Of a stretch of DNA of 64,000 nucleotides, positions 29,661 to 41,057 are shown one piece after another. Source of the DNA: Sphaerimonospora mesophila NBRC 14179 = JCM 3151 (GTDB lineage: Bacteria; Actinomycetota; Actinomycetes; Streptosporangiales; Streptosporangiaceae). The position numbers and the translations under genes were made by a program. Location of the stretch: the NCBI GenBank assembly GCA_001552515.1, contig BCRI01000002.1, forward strand, positions 62,001 to 126,000, written 5' to 3'. The notes below the pieces were generated by a model. That model did no database searches. It worked only from the letters and a program-made list of their open reading frames with translations, and had not been told where the DNA came from. Position 1 is the stretch's first letter, and every line of letters starts with the position of its first letter.

Positions 29661-32384
29661 ATGAGTACGCCTGCGGAACGCTACGCCGCATTCCGTCAGC
29701 AGCAGGTCGAATCCGGGCCCGCTCTCACCTCGTTCCGTGGTCTGTACGACTTCGAGCTCGACGAGTTCCAGCTCGACGCCTGCCGGGCACTTGAGGCGGG
29801 CGACGGTGTGCTGGTGGCGGCGCCGACGGGATCGGGCAAGACCGTCGTCGGGGAGTTCGCCGTCCACCTCGCCGTCCAGCGCGGCAGCAAGTGCTTCTAC
29901 ACCACGCCGATCAAGGCGCTTTCCAACCAGAAGTACAACGACCTGGTCCGCCGGTACGGCGCCGCCAGGGTGGGCCTGCTGACCGGCGACAACAGCGTCA
30001 ACGGCGAGGCGCCGATCGTGGTCATGACCACCGAGGTGCTGCGCAACATGCTGTACGCGGGGTCGCCCACGCTGGCCGGGCTCGCGTACGTCGTGATGGA
30101 CGAAGTGCACTACCTGGCCGACCGGTTCCGCGGGGCCGTCTGGGAAGAGGTGATCATCCACCTGCCCGAGTCGGTCCGCGTGGTCGCCCTGTCCGCGACG
30201 GTGAGCAACGCCGAGGAGTTCGGCGAGTGGCTCGGCGAGGTACGCGGCGACACCACCGTGATCGTCGACGAGCACCGGCCGGTCCCGCTGTGGCAGCACA
30301 TGCTGGTCGGCAAGCGGCTGTACGACCTGTTCGTCTACGAGGGCGACGACACCCAGCGGGTCAACCCGGCGCTGATGCGGATCACCAGGGACGAGGCCCG
30401 GCTGGCGCAGACACGCGGCAGGCGGGGCTACTCGAGGCCGGGGCGGGCGATCACGCCCAACCGGGTGGACGTGATCGAGAAGCTCGACGCCGAGGGGCTG
30501 CTGCCCGCGATCACCTTCATCTTCTCCCGCGCGGGCTGCGACGCGGCGGTGATGCAGTGCAACTACGCCGGGCTGCGCCTGACCACCGACCGGGAGCGGA
30601 TGGAGATCCGCCACGTCGTCGACGAGCGCACCGCGCACCTGCCCGACGAGGACCTCGCCGTCCTCGGCTACCTGGAGTGGCGCGACTGCCTGGAGCGCGG
30701 CCTGGCGGCCCATCACGCGGGCATGCTCCCGGCCTTCAAGGAGGTCGTGGAGGAGCTGTTCACCAGGGGCCTGGTCAAGGCGGTGTTCGCCACCGAGACG
30801 CTGGCGCTCGGCATCAACATGCCGGCCAGGTCGGTCGTGATCGAGAAGCTCGACAAGTGGAACGGCGAGACCCACGCCGACCTCACCCCGGGGGAGTACA
30901 CCCAGCTCACCGGCCGAGCCGGGCGGCGTGGCATCGACGTCGAGGGCCATGCCGTGGTGATCTGGCAACCGGGCATGGATCCGCTCAGCGTCGCCGGCCT
31001 CGCCGGCACCCGGACCTATCCGCTGCGCTCGAGCTTCCAGCCGTCGTACAACATGGCCGTCAACCTGGTCGGCCAGGTCGGCCGCGACCGCGCCAGGACG
31101 CTGCTGGAGGACTCCTTCGCCCAGTTCCAGGCCGACCGGGCCGTCGTCGGGCTGGCCCGGCAACTGCGCAAAGCCGAGGAGGCGCTCGAGGGCTACGCCG
31201 AGGCCATGACCTGCCACCTGGGGGACTTCCAGGAGTACGCGGCGATGCGCCGGCGGCTGTCGGACCGGGAGGCCGAGCTGTCGCGCCAGCGCGGGGCGGC
31301 CCGCCGGGCCCAGGCCGTACGGTCCCTGGAGGTGCTGCGGCCGGGCGACGTCATCCGCGTGCCCGGCGGCCGCCGCGCGGGCCTGGCGGTCGTGCTCGAC
31401 CCGGGGGTGAACCCGGCGAACGGGCGCGGCGACGGCCCCTCGCCGCTCGTCCTGACCATCGGCAAGCAGGTCAAGCGGCTGTCGGCGGCGGACTTCCCGG
31501 TGCCGGTCGAGCCCCTGGAGAAGATCAGGATCCCGAAGGGCTTCAACGCGCGCTCACCGAAGGAGCGGGCCGATCTCGTCTCCACCATGCACGCCAAGAT
31601 CGGCGACCGTGATCTCGGCAAGCCGGAACGGGCACGCGACCACGCCGTGGAGGACGAGGAGGTGACCCGGCTGCGGCGGGAGCTGCGCCGGCATCCCTGC
31701 CACGGCTGCGACGAGCGCGAGGACCACGCCCGCTGGGCCGAGCGCTACCACAAGCTGCTCCGGGAGACCGAGGGGCTGCGCCGCCGGGTCGACAGCCGCT
31801 CACATGTGATCGCCCGGACCTTCGACCGGGTCTGCGGCGTGCTCGACCAGCTCGGCTATCTGGACGGCGAGACGGTCACCGCGCATGGCCGGCGCCTGGC
31901 CAAGATCTACACCGAGCTCGACCTGCTCACCTCGGAATGCCTGCGCGCGGGTGTGTGGGAGGGGCTCGACCCGGCCGAGCTGGCCGCGTGCGTGTCGTCG
32001 CTGGTGTACGAGTCACGGCAGTCGGACGACACGCGCAGCCCGAAGATCCCCGGCGGGGCGGCACGTGAGGCGCTCGCCGAGATGGTCCGGCTCTGGGGCG
32101 AGCTGGAGGAGATCGAGCGAGATCACGGTCTGTCGTTCGTCCGCGAGCCCGATCTCGGATTCGCCTGGGCGGCCTTCCGCTGGGCCAGGGGCCACAGCCT
32201 GGACGCCGTGCTCACCGACTGCGATCTCGCGGCGGGCGACTTCGTGCGCTGGGTCAAGCAGCTGCTCGACCTGCTCGGCCAGCTCAAGGACGCCGCGCCC
32301 CGCGGGGCCAAGGTGGGGGACAACGCGGCCAAGGCGATCGAGGCCATGCGCCGGGGCGTCGTCGCCTACTCCTCGGTGGCCTGA
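29661..32384 (+). CDS. helY: Ski2/Mtr4-like DEAD-box helicase HelY
   Basis: A 907-residue superfamily 2 helicase. Motifs in order are Q-like LDEFQLDACRALEAG, motif I APTGSGKT, Ia TTPIKALSNQKY, II MDEVHYLADR, III LSATVSN, then LALGINMPARSVVIEKL and QLTGRAGRRGID (VI). A DSHCT-type helical C-terminal domain follows (ELAACVSSLVYESR onward). Relatives unwind RNA for the exosome in eukaryotes; the bacterial substrate is not settled. This is the Rv2092c orthologue, directly after tatC as in mycobacteria. A tandem-repeat region begins about 110 bases after the stop. Confidence 0.94.
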   Translation: MSTPAERYAAFRQQQVESGPALTSFRGLYDFELDEFQLDACRALEAGDGVLVAAPTGSGKTVVGEFAVHLAVQRGSKCFYTTPIKALSNQKYNDLVRRYGAARVGLLTGDNSVNGEAPIVVMTTEVLRNMLYAGSPTLAGLAYVVMDEVHYLADRFRGAVWEEVIIHLPESVRVVALSATVSNAEEFGEWLGEVRGDTTVIVDEHRPVPLWQHMLVGKRLYDLFVYEGDDTQRVNPALMRITRDEARLAQTRGRRGYSRPGRAITPNRVDVIEKLDAEGLLPAITFIFSRAGCDAAVMQCNYAGLRLTTDRERMEIRHVVDERTAHLPDEDLAVLGYLEWRDCLERGLAAHHAGMLPAFKEVVEELFTRGLVKAVFATETLALGINMPARSVVIEKLDKWNGETHADLTPGEYTQLTGRAGRRGIDVEGHAVVIWQPGMDPLSVAGLAGTRTYPLRSSFQPSYNMAVNLVGQVGRDRARTLLEDSFAQFQADRAVVGLARQLRKAEEALEGYAEAMTCHLGDFQEYAAMRRRLSDREAELSRQRGAARRAQAVRSLEVLRPGDVIRVPGGRRAGLAVVLDPGVNPANGRGDGPSPLVLTIGKQVKRLSAADFPVPVEPLEKIRIPKGFNARSPKERADLVSTMHAKIGDRDLGKPERARDHAVEDEEVTRLRRELRRHPCHGCDEREDHARWAERYHKLLRETEGLRRRVDSRSHVIARTFDRVCGVLDQLGYLDGETVTAHGRRLAKIYTELDLLTSECLRAGVWEGLDPAELAACVSSLVYESRQSDDTRSPKIPGGAAREALAEMVRLWGELEEIERDHGLSFVREPDLGFAWAAFRWARGHSLDAVLTDCDLAAGDFVRWVKQLLDLLGQLKDAAPRGAKVGDNAAKAIEAMRRGVVAYSSVA

Positions 32385-32496
32385 GCCCGCCGTTCGAGCA
32401 GGGCCGCCGGTCCGGGCGACCGGTTCAGCGGCCGGACCCAACGGCACGGCTCAGCGGCCGCCAACGGCAGAGCTCAACCGCCGGGTTCAGCGGTCC
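32385..32496. repeat. Degenerate repeat region after helY
   Basis: This stretch has scattered copies of TTCAGCGGCC, CAACGGCA and CCGGTCC without a fixed period. It looks like decayed copies of the 16-bp repeat that follows. Confidence 0.5.
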
Positions 32497-32624
32497 GGTT
32501 CAACGGCAGAGGGCTCCGACGGCAGGGGTTCCGACGGCACGGGGTTTCAACGGCAGAGGGTTTCAACGGCAGAGGGTTTCAACGGCAGAGGGTTTCAACG
32601 GCACGGGGTTCCGACGGCACGGTT
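32497..32624. repeat. 16-bp tandem repeat, eight units
   Basis: Eight consecutive 16-base units start at 32497, 32513, 32529, 32545, 32561, 32577, 32593 and 32609. Units four to six are identical (TTTCAACGGCAGAGGG); the others differ at a few bases (TTCCGACGGCACGGGG type). The array lies between the convergent helY and exonuclease genes, and its last base is the first base of the exonuclease stop codon. It is a natural copy-number marker. Confidence 0.9.
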
Positions 32625-33538
32625 CAACCCAGGACGGCGAGCAGGCGGTTCAGCGGGCTGTCGAGGCCGTACCGCTCGGACAGGGCGATCAGGCGTTCCG
32701 GATCGCGCGGCTTGGCCGGGCGGGTCAGGTCCAGCTCGGGGAGCGGGGCGTCCCGCGCCACCCAGACCACGGTCGGGGCGACCTCCAGATAGTCGCGGGC
32801 CGCCGCGAGCTTGTTGCGTGCGCCGCCGGTGAAGCCGTCGGTGGCGCCGGCGTCGAGCGCGGCCAGCATGGCGGCCAGCGAGCCGAACCGGGTGATCAGG
32901 GCCGCGGCCGTCTTCTCGCCGATCCCGGCCACCCCGGGCAGGCCGTCGCTCGTGTCGCCGCGCAGGGTGGCGAAGTCCGCATACGCCCGGCCCGGAATTC
33001 CGTACTTCTGGCTGATAAATGCCTCATCAACCACCTGAAGGTTACGAATGCCCCTTACTGTGTAAAGGGCTCGGCAGGGTTTCGCGTCGTCGACGAGTTG
33101 GAACAGGTCCCGATCGCCGGTGACGATGTCCACGGCGCCGGTCGCCCGGGCCGCCAGCGTGCCGATCACGTCGTCGGCCTCGTAGCCGGGAACGCCGACA
33201 CGGGCGATGCCGAGGGCGTCCAGGACCTGCTCGATCACGGGCACCTGCGGGGCGAGGGCGTCGGGCACGGTCTCCGCGCCGTCGTCGGTCGCCACCCGGT
33301 GGGCCTTGTACGACGGGATCGCGGCCACCCGGAACGCGGGTCGCCAGTCGGCGTCCATGCACGCCGCGAGCCGCGTGGGGGAGTGGTCCCGGAGCAGCGT
33401 TGCGATCATGTCGATGAGCCCCCGCACCGCGTTCACCGGCATGCCGTCCGGAGCGGTCACCGACTCGGGCACGCCGTAGAACGCGCGGAAGTAGAGCGAC
33501 GGGGTGTCGAGTAGAAGACACTTCTCGGGGCGGGTCAT
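32624..33538 (-). CDS. 5'-3' exonuclease, DNA polymerase I N-terminal-like
   Basis: A 304-residue stand-alone FEN-type nuclease. Acidic metal-binding residues are in LLLDTPSLYFRAF, CMDADWRPAFR, GYEADDVIGTLA and IVTGDRDLFQL, and the helix-hairpin-helix is GDTSDGLPGVAGIGEKTAAALI. It should remove 5' flaps or RNA primers during replication and repair. The gene corresponds to Rv2090, which also lies next to helY with opposite orientation in mycobacteria. ATG 33538 is the first start. Its 3' end runs into the tandem-repeat array, so the last codons may be affected by repeat changes. Confidence 0.93.
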   Translation of the reverse strand: MTRPEKCLLLDTPSLYFRAFYGVPESVTAPDGMPVNAVRGLIDMIATLLRDHSPTRLAACMDADWRPAFRVAAIPSYKAHRVATDDGAETVPDALAPQVPVIEQVLDALGIARVGVPGYEADDVIGTLAARATGAVDIVTGDRDLFQLVDDAKPCRALYTVRGIRNLQVVDEAFISQKYGIPGRAYADFATLRGDTSDGLPGVAGIGEKTAAALITRFGSLAAMLAALDAGATDGFTGGARNKLAAARDYLEVAPTVVWVARDAPLPELDLTRPAKPRDPERLIALSERYGLDSPLNRLLAVLG

Positions 33539-33799
33539 GGGTCCATCATGGCTGACCCGTACGACAACAGGGGACTTGTCCTTGGTCTCTCGGCGCCGCG
33601 AGCCGCTTCCGTCGGTCTTTCAGACCTCGTGCGAGCAGGCCCCTGTGGCGGCTCTGGCCATGGGGGAAGGAAGAGACCGACCGTACCGCTGCGGCACCCT
33701 TCCGGGCACGCCGCCGCAGCCCGCCCGACTGTACGCATTTTCTTGCGAGATTTCCGACTTCTACTGCACGGGACGTGTGGCGTCCGATTCGTCACATGG
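33539..33799. other. Intergenic region with falling GC, no gene seen
   Basis: The first part is the exonuclease promoter region. From about 33730 the sequence becomes A+T-richer and continues into the low-GC GNAT gene. Frames such as 33548-33919 (plus) show no family features. Confidence 0.45.
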
Positions 33800-34213
33800 C
33801 TATTGGATCAGGCTCTTCGCGGAAAGAACTCGGTCGTTCATGACGTTGAAACCGTGCTTCTCGTAGAAACCTCTGACCTCGTCAGAGGCAACCAACAGAA
33901 GGGTGCGCCCATACCCTGACGTCGTCAGTGATCGGCGAAGGCGATCCAGCAGCCGACTTCCTATACCTGCGCCTTGGTAATGTGGATGGATCATGAGGTC
34001 CTGCACATAGGCATACATCACACCGTCGCCTATGATCCTCCCGGCTCCGACGATCTCCCCATCCTTGGTGGCGTATACACCGAGCAAACTCGCTGCGAGA
34101 GCTTGCTCGGCGACATGAAAGCCGCATGTGCTCCAGCCGACCGCCTCGCGGAGCCGAAGGTAATCCTCAACGGGAGGCAAGCCATCGAGGATCTCAATCC
34201 GTGAACGCGTCAT
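33800..34213 (-). CDS. GNAT-family N-acetyltransferase, low GC
   Basis: A 137-residue single-domain acetyltransferase. The acetyl-CoA loop is HPHYQGAGIGSRLLDRL, preceded by YVQDLMIH and followed by LLVASDEVRGFYEKHGF, the usual C-terminal pattern of Acetyltransf_1/10 members. The acceptor is unknown. Base composition is unlike its neighbours: 33841-33900 has 30 G+C of 60 and 33961-34020 has 29 of 60, against roughly 70% around it, and codons ending in A or T are common. This suggests recent acquisition from a lower-GC donor. No integrase or repeat flanks it. Confidence 0.88.
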   Translation of the reverse strand: MTRSRIEILDGLPPVEDYLRLREAVGWSTCGFHVAEQALAASLLGVYATKDGEIVGAGRIIGDGVMYAYVQDLMIHPHYQGAGIGSRLLDRLRRSLTTSGYGRTLLLVASDEVRGFYEKHGFNVMNDRVLSAKSLIQ

Positions 34214-34335
34214 GGCCGTTCCACCTCGGGCCGCGCCGGGCCAGAGGAAAGCTCGTGTACATCTAGTCCTCGCACCAGCCCATTCTGACCTGCTCGCCCG
34301 GCGATCCGCGCCGGTTCACGTGTGGGCCGGAGCCC

Positions 34336-35253
34336 TCACCCCGTCACCCGTACCGCCAGCAGGCACACGTCGTCCTCGGGATCGGGTCCGCCGATCGAGG
34401 CGACGAACCGGTCGAGCCGCGCGTCGAAGTCCGCGCCGGATTCCGCAGCTGTGGCCGTTTCCCGGTCGGCGCCGGAGCGTTCGGCGCCGGTGATCTCCTC
34501 GCCGGTGATCTCCTCCGCGCCGCGCAGGGCGAGCGACACCCCTTCGCCGATGTCACGGTCCCGCCGCTCCACCAGGCCGTCGGTGAACATCAGCAGCAGG
34601 TCGCCGGGCGCGAGCCGGACCTCCGCCATGCCGTACGGCGGGTTCGCCGTCGCGCCGAGCACGACCCCGGCCGGGGCCGCGAGCTGCCGGGCGGAACCCC
34701 GCCGCACCAGGATGGGGGCGGGGTGGCCGGCCTGCGCCCAGGAGAGCAGCCGGGTGGCCGGGTCGAAGTGGCCGCAGACCACGGTGGCCGTCGTGTCGGC
34801 GAAGCCGTCGAGGACGAGGGTGTTGAGCCGGGCGAGCAGCAGGCCGGGGGAGGCCCCGGACATGCTCAGCCCGAGCAGTGCGCGCCGCAGCCGGGTCATC
34901 TTGTCGATCGCGGGCTCGCCGTGGCCGGACACGTCGCCGACGGCCAGGAACAGCCGGCCGTCCGGCAGCCGGACCGCCTCGTACCAGTCGCCCCCGAGGC
35001 CGGTCGCCTCGCCGGCCGGGACCGAGCGGGCCGGGACCGAGCGGGCCGCGATGCTCGCGTAGGGGAGGTCGTTCGAGCCCACCGGTCCCGGCAGGATCGA
35101 GTCGCGCAGGCCCGCCGCCGTGTGGGCCCACTCCGCTGCCCGTGCTCGGACACTCTGCAGTTGCCGTGACGACTCCTGCTCGGGGTCGTCGGTGGGGGGG
35201 AGGGACGGCTGTGCGCCGTCCACTAGGCCGACCATGAAACTCGCTCTCAGCAT
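34336..35253 (-). CDS. PP2C-like SpoIIE-family serine phosphatase
   Basis: A 305-residue protein with a SpoIIE/RsbU-type phosphatase domain. Metal-binding acidic residues lie in LGGDWYEAVRLPDGRLFLAVGDVSGHG, DLLLMFTDGLVERR and PEDDVCLLAVRV. There is only a short N-terminus (about 70 residues) with no PAS, GAF or HAMP sensor, unlike most actinobacterial relatives, so input must come from a partner. In-frame 15-bp duplications give ARSVPARSVPAGE and EEITGEEITG. The family dephosphorylates anti-sigma-factor antagonists; none is encoded nearby. Start 35253 is the longest; M at 35235 is an alternative. Confidence 0.87.
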   Translation of the reverse strand: MLRASFMVGLVDGAQPSLPPTDDPEQESSRQLQSVRARAAEWAHTAAGLRDSILPGPVGSNDLPYASIAARSVPARSVPAGEATGLGGDWYEAVRLPDGRLFLAVGDVSGHGEPAIDKMTRLRRALLGLSMSGASPGLLLARLNTLVLDGFADTTATVVCGHFDPATRLLSWAQAGHPAPILVRRGSARQLAAPAGVVLGATANPPYGMAEVRLAPGDLLLMFTDGLVERRDRDIGEGVSLALRGAEEITGEEITGAERSGADRETATAAESGADFDARLDRFVASIGGPDPEDDVCLLAVRVTG

Positions 35254-35277
35254 GCTCGCGGATACGGGGACCGGGCA

Positions 35278-35296
35278 GAACGAAACGTGATCGTTC
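35278..35296. promoter_or_regulatory. Inverted repeat between the divergent phosphatase and peptidase genes
   Basis: GAACGA (35278-35283) and TCGTTC (35291-35296) are perfect inverted repeats with a 7-base spacer, 25 bases upstream of the phosphatase start. It is a possible operator; no regulator is assigned. Confidence 0.35.
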
Positions 35297-35434
35297 TAGC
35301 GCGGAGCGTAGCAGTAGAGGGTGCCGCCGGGATGGGATTTCTTCTATGGGGTGGAATAAACCCCAGCCCGCCGACGCCGCCGCGTGTCGCCCGACGGCGG
35401 CGAGCGCAGGGGCGGAGATCGGCGGGAGGGGCAC

Positions 35435-35440
35435 TACATT
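35435..35440 (+). promoter_or_regulatory. Leaderless -10 box for the M24 peptidase
   Basis: TACATT ends seven bases before GTG 35448. It fixes the start, since the open frame extends 102 bases further upstream. Confidence 0.6.
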
Positions 35441-35447
35441 GGGCCTT

Positions 35448-36563
35448 GTGACAACGACGTCCTCTGAGCTTTATCCGGTGACCCGCCTCGCCGAGGTCCG
35501 TGCGGCCACCGACCGGGCCGGCCTCAGCGCCCTGCTGCTGACTCCGGGACCCGATCTGCGCTATGTGACCGGCTACGACGCGATGCCCCTGGAGCGGCTG
35601 ACCTGCCTCGCCGTGCCCGCCGCCGGGGAGCCGTTCCTGATGGTCCCGCGTCTGGAGCTGCCGGCCGCCGAGCACTCGCCGGCCGCGCGGCTCGGCATCG
35701 AGTTCGTGGCCTGGGACGAGACAGACGATCCGTACGAAGCGGTCGCCCGCCGGCTGGGCGCCGTCGAGCGGGTCGGCCTCGCCGACCGCATGTGGGCGAT
35801 GCAGTCGCTGCGGTTCCGCGCCGTCATGCCGGGGGCGGAGCAGGTGCTCGCCGGGAGCGTGCTGCGCGAGCTGCGCATGCGCAAGACCCCGGCGGAGAAG
35901 GCCGCGCTGGCGGAGGCGGGGGCGGCCATCGACGCGGTCCACGGCCTGGTCCCGGGCCTGCTGAAGGCCGGCAGGACCGAGCGCGAGGTGGGCCGGGACA
36001 TCGCCGAGGCGATCATCGACGCGGGGCACGCCCGGGTCGACTTCGTGATCGTCGGCTCCGGACCGAACGGCGCGAGCCCGCACCACGAACTGTCCGACCG
36101 GGTGATCCAGCCCGGCGAGCCCGTCGTGGTCGACATCGGCGGGACCATGCCGAGCGGCTACTGCTCCGACTCCACCCGGGTCTACTGCATCGGCGAGCCC
36201 CCCGCGGAGTTCGCGGCCTACTACGAGGTGCTCAAGAACGCCCAGGAGGCGGCCTGTGCGCACGTACGGCCCGGGGTGACCTGCGAGTCGGTGGACGCCG
36301 CCGCCCGCGAGGTGATCGCCGAGGCGGGGTACGGCGACCGCTTCGTGCACCGCACCGGCCACGGCATCGGTCTGGAGACCCACGAGGAGCCGTACATCGT
36401 CAGCGGCAACACCGAGCCGATGGAGCCGGGCTTCGCGTTCTCCGTCGAGCCGGGCATCTACCTGCCGGGCGAGCACGGAGCCCGGATCGAGGACATCCTC
36501 ATCTGCGGCGAGACCGCCGGCGAGCGGCTGAACAACACCACCCGCGACCTCGTCGTCGTCTAG
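35448..36563 (+). CDS. M24-family metallopeptidase (Xaa-Pro aminopeptidase-like)
   Basis: A 371-residue cytosolic peptidase. The N-terminal creatinase-like domain (residues 1-135) is followed by the pita-bread catalytic domain. Metal ligands are visible: the aspartates in VVDIGGTMPSGYCSDSTR, the histidine in HRTGHGIGLETHE, and the glutamates in FSVEPGIYLPGEHGARIEDI. It probably releases N-terminal residues next to proline or degrades proline dipeptides. GTG 35448 is supported by the TACATT box seven bases upstream and gives the normal length. It converges on bioB, with a strong shared hairpin between them. Confidence 0.92.
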   Translation: MTTTSSELYPVTRLAEVRAATDRAGLSALLLTPGPDLRYVTGYDAMPLERLTCLAVPAAGEPFLMVPRLELPAAEHSPAARLGIEFVAWDETDDPYEAVARRLGAVERVGLADRMWAMQSLRFRAVMPGAEQVLAGSVLRELRMRKTPAEKAALAEAGAAIDAVHGLVPGLLKAGRTEREVGRDIAEAIIDAGHARVDFVIVGSGPNGASPHHELSDRVIQPGEPVVVDIGGTMPSGYCSDSTRVYCIGEPPAEFAAYYEVLKNAQEAACAHVRPGVTCESVDAAAREVIAEAGYGDRFVHRTGHGIGLETHEEPYIVSGNTEPMEPGFAFSVEPGIYLPGEHGARIEDILICGETAGERLNNTTRDLVVV

Positions 36564-36583
36564 ATCGGTCCCGGAAGACGATT

Positions 36584-36626
36584 CGGCGGCCCGGCCGCGC
36601 CCGATGGGGTGCCGGCCGGGCCGCCG
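36584..36626. terminator. Bidirectional terminator between the M24 peptidase and bioB
   Basis: A perfect 13-bp GC-only stem (arms 36584-36596 and 36614-36626) with a 17-base loop lies 20 bases after the peptidase stop and six bases after the bioB stop on the other strand. Confidence 0.75.
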
Positions 36627-36631
36627 GACGT

Positions 36632-37705
36632 TCAGGCGTTGGCGGCCTCGCCGGTGCCCGCGCCGCGCCTGCGGGGCCGTACGAGATCGTGGTGGGCGTC
36701 CCCGTGTCCCTCGTGCGGATCGTCGGGTGCCGCGCCCTCGACGACGAAGCCCGCGTCGCGGATCAGCTGGAGGTCGTCCTGGCCCGGCTGCCCCTCGCTG
36801 GTGAGGTAGTCGCCCAGGAAGATCGAGTTCGCCACGTGGAGCGCCAGCGACTGCATGCTCCGCAGATGGATCTCCCGTCCGCCGCCGATCCTGATCTCGG
36901 CGTCCGGGCAGACGAAGCGGACCATGGCGAGGATCCGCAGGCAACGCTGCGGAGTCAGATGCCACTCCCCGCCCAGCGGCGTGCCCTCGAACGGGATGAG
37001 GAAGTTCACGGGGATCGAGTCGGGCGCCAGCTCACGCAGTGCGAACGCGACGTCGACCAGGTCCTGGTCGCTCTCCCCCATGCCCGCGATGAGGCCGGAG
37101 CAGGGGGACAGCCCCGCCTTCTTGGCCAGGTCCACGGTCTCCACCCGATCGGCGTACGTATGCGTGCTGCAGATGTCGGCGTAGGTGGCGTCGGAGGTGT
37201 TGAGGTTGTGGTTGTAGGCGTCGGCGCCGGCGTCGCACAGCCGGTCCGCCTGGCCGTCGGAGAGCAGCCCCAGGCAGGCGCACACCTCGACATCGGGGTG
37301 ATCGGCCTTGATCGCGGAGATGCTCCGGGCGACCCTGTCGACGTCCCGGTCGGTCGGGCCGCGGCCGCTGGCGACCAGGCAGACCCGCCTGGCGCCGCCC
37401 GCGATGCCGGTGGCGGCGCTCGCGACCGCCTCGTCGGTGCTCAGCCAGGTGTACTTGAGCACGTCGGCCTTGGAACCGAGCCGCTGGGAGCAGTAGGAGC
37501 AGTCCTCCGGGCAGAGCCCGCTCTTCAGGTTGACCAGGTAGTTGAGCTTGACCCGCCGGCCGAAGAAGTGGCGGCGCACCCGGAAGGCGGCGGCGACCAC
37601 GTCCAGGATGTCGTCGTCCGGCGTGGCCAGCACGGCACGCGCCTCGTCGCGGGTGGGCGGCTCCAGGCGGATCGCCTTCTCCGCCAGGGCCTCGAGTGAA
37701 ATCAT
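36632..37705 (-). CDS. bioB: Biotin synthase BioB
   Basis: A 357-residue radical SAM enzyme that inserts sulphur into dethiobiotin. The radical SAM cysteines are in [12 protein letters not shown] (C-x3-C-x2-C). The auxiliary-cluster and substrate regions include [46 protein letters not shown] and [17 protein letters not shown] 37705 has GGAGAGAAG just upstream; an upstream in-frame ATG (37768) adds residues unlike the family. A basic C-terminal extension ([16 protein letters not shown]) is unusual but short. No other biotin gene is adjacent, so bioB stands alone here. Confidence 0.95.
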   Translation of the reverse strand: MISLEALAEKAIRLEPPTRDEARAVLATPDDDILDVVAAAFRVRRHFFGRRVKLNYLVNLKSGLCPEDCSYCSQRLGSKADVLKYTWLSTDEAVASAATGIAGGARRVCLVASGRGPTDRDVDRVARSISAIKADHPDVEVCACLGLLSDGQADRLCDAGADAYNHNLNTSDATYADICSTHTYADRVETVDLAKKAGLSPCSGLIAGMGESDQDLVDVAFALRELAPDSIPVNFLIPFEGTPLGGEWHLTPQRCLRILAMVRFVCPDAEIRIGGGREIHLRSMQSLALHVANSIFLGDYLTSEGQPGQDDLQLIRDAGFVVEGAAPDDPHEGHGDAHHDLVRPRRRGAGTGEAANA

Positions 37706-37862
37706 GCGCTTCTCTCCATTCGCGTGGTCGGCCGATCGGCGATCAAGCAACAGCACACAGCATCGCATCCCGGCCCCGAAGAGGGGAGCGCGCCGGTTAC
37801 GTCAGGCGGCCACGGGTAGGCGGAGGTTTGACCGACACCTGACTACGCCGCTGGGGGACGAC

Positions 37863-40436
<2,574 letters not shown>

Positions 40437-40485
40437 ACCGTCTCATTCTGAGGACATCACGCACACGGGCACACCGGGACGGCGC

Positions 40486-40491
40486 TACCGT
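40486..40491 (+). promoter_or_regulatory. Leaderless -10 box for the Lrp/AsnC regulator
   Basis: TACCGT ends seven bases before GTG 40499; no ribosome-binding site is visible. Confidence 0.55.
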
Positions 40492-40498
40492 TTCAGAC

Positions 40499-40981
40499 GT
40501 GGAGGAGATCGATCGCCGAATCGTGACATTGCTGGCAAGGGACGGCCGGATGAGTTTCACCGACCTGGCCAAGGAGACCGGACTGTCGGTGTCGGCCGTC
40601 CACCAGCGGGTGCGCAGGCTGGAGAAACGCGGGGTCATCCGCGGATACGCGGCGCTGGTGGACCACGACGAGATCGGCCTGCCGCTGACCGCGTTCGTCT
40701 CGATCAAACCGATCGACCCGGCCGCGCCCGACGACGCCCCCGAGCGGCTGAGCCATCTCACCGCCATCGAGGCGTGTCACAGCGTGGCCGGGGACGAGAG
40801 CTACATCCTGAAGGTCCGCGTCGCCTCGCCGTTCGCGTTGGAGGAGCTGCTCCAGCAGATCCGCGCTTCCGCCAACGTCAGCACGCGGACCACGGTCGTG
40901 CTGAGCACCCCGTACGAGCACCGCACCCCGATGGGCGGACCCGATCCCGCATCCGAGGCCGCCCACGACCGCGAACCCTGA
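40499..40981 (+). CDS. Lrp/AsnC-family transcriptional regulator
   Basis: A 160-residue regulator. The N-terminal helix-turn-helix reads EEIDRRIVTLLARDGRMSFTDLAKETGLSVSAVHQRVRRLEKRGVI. The C-terminal RAM (AsnC) ligand-binding domain has AFVSIKPIDPAAPDDAPERL, ACHSVAGDESYILKVRV and the LLQQIRASANVSTRTTVVLSTPYE end. Family members form octamers and respond to amino acids. The target is unknown; a lysine aminotransferase gene often accompanies this type but is absent here. GTG 40499 is fixed by the -10 spacing. The STM-family cassette starts 76 bases downstream, possibly in the same transcript. Confidence 0.92.
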   Translation: MEEIDRRIVTLLARDGRMSFTDLAKETGLSVSAVHQRVRRLEKRGVIRGYAALVDHDEIGLPLTAFVSIKPIDPAAPDDAPERLSHLTAIEACHSVAGDESYILKVRVASPFALEELLQQIRASANVSTRTTVVLSTPYEHRTPMGGPDPASEAAHDREP

Positions 40982-41057
40982 CGAGCGGGCCGATCGGAAT
41001 GTCGGCGGGGTCTGGTAGGACAGTGCGCGTCAGGTTCCCCAGCCGAGGATGTCCGCC

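Noticed and set aside
33548-33919. Possible small gene on the plus strand next to the low-GC island
   Set aside because: It crosses the sharp composition change and runs antisense into the GNAT gene; no family features.
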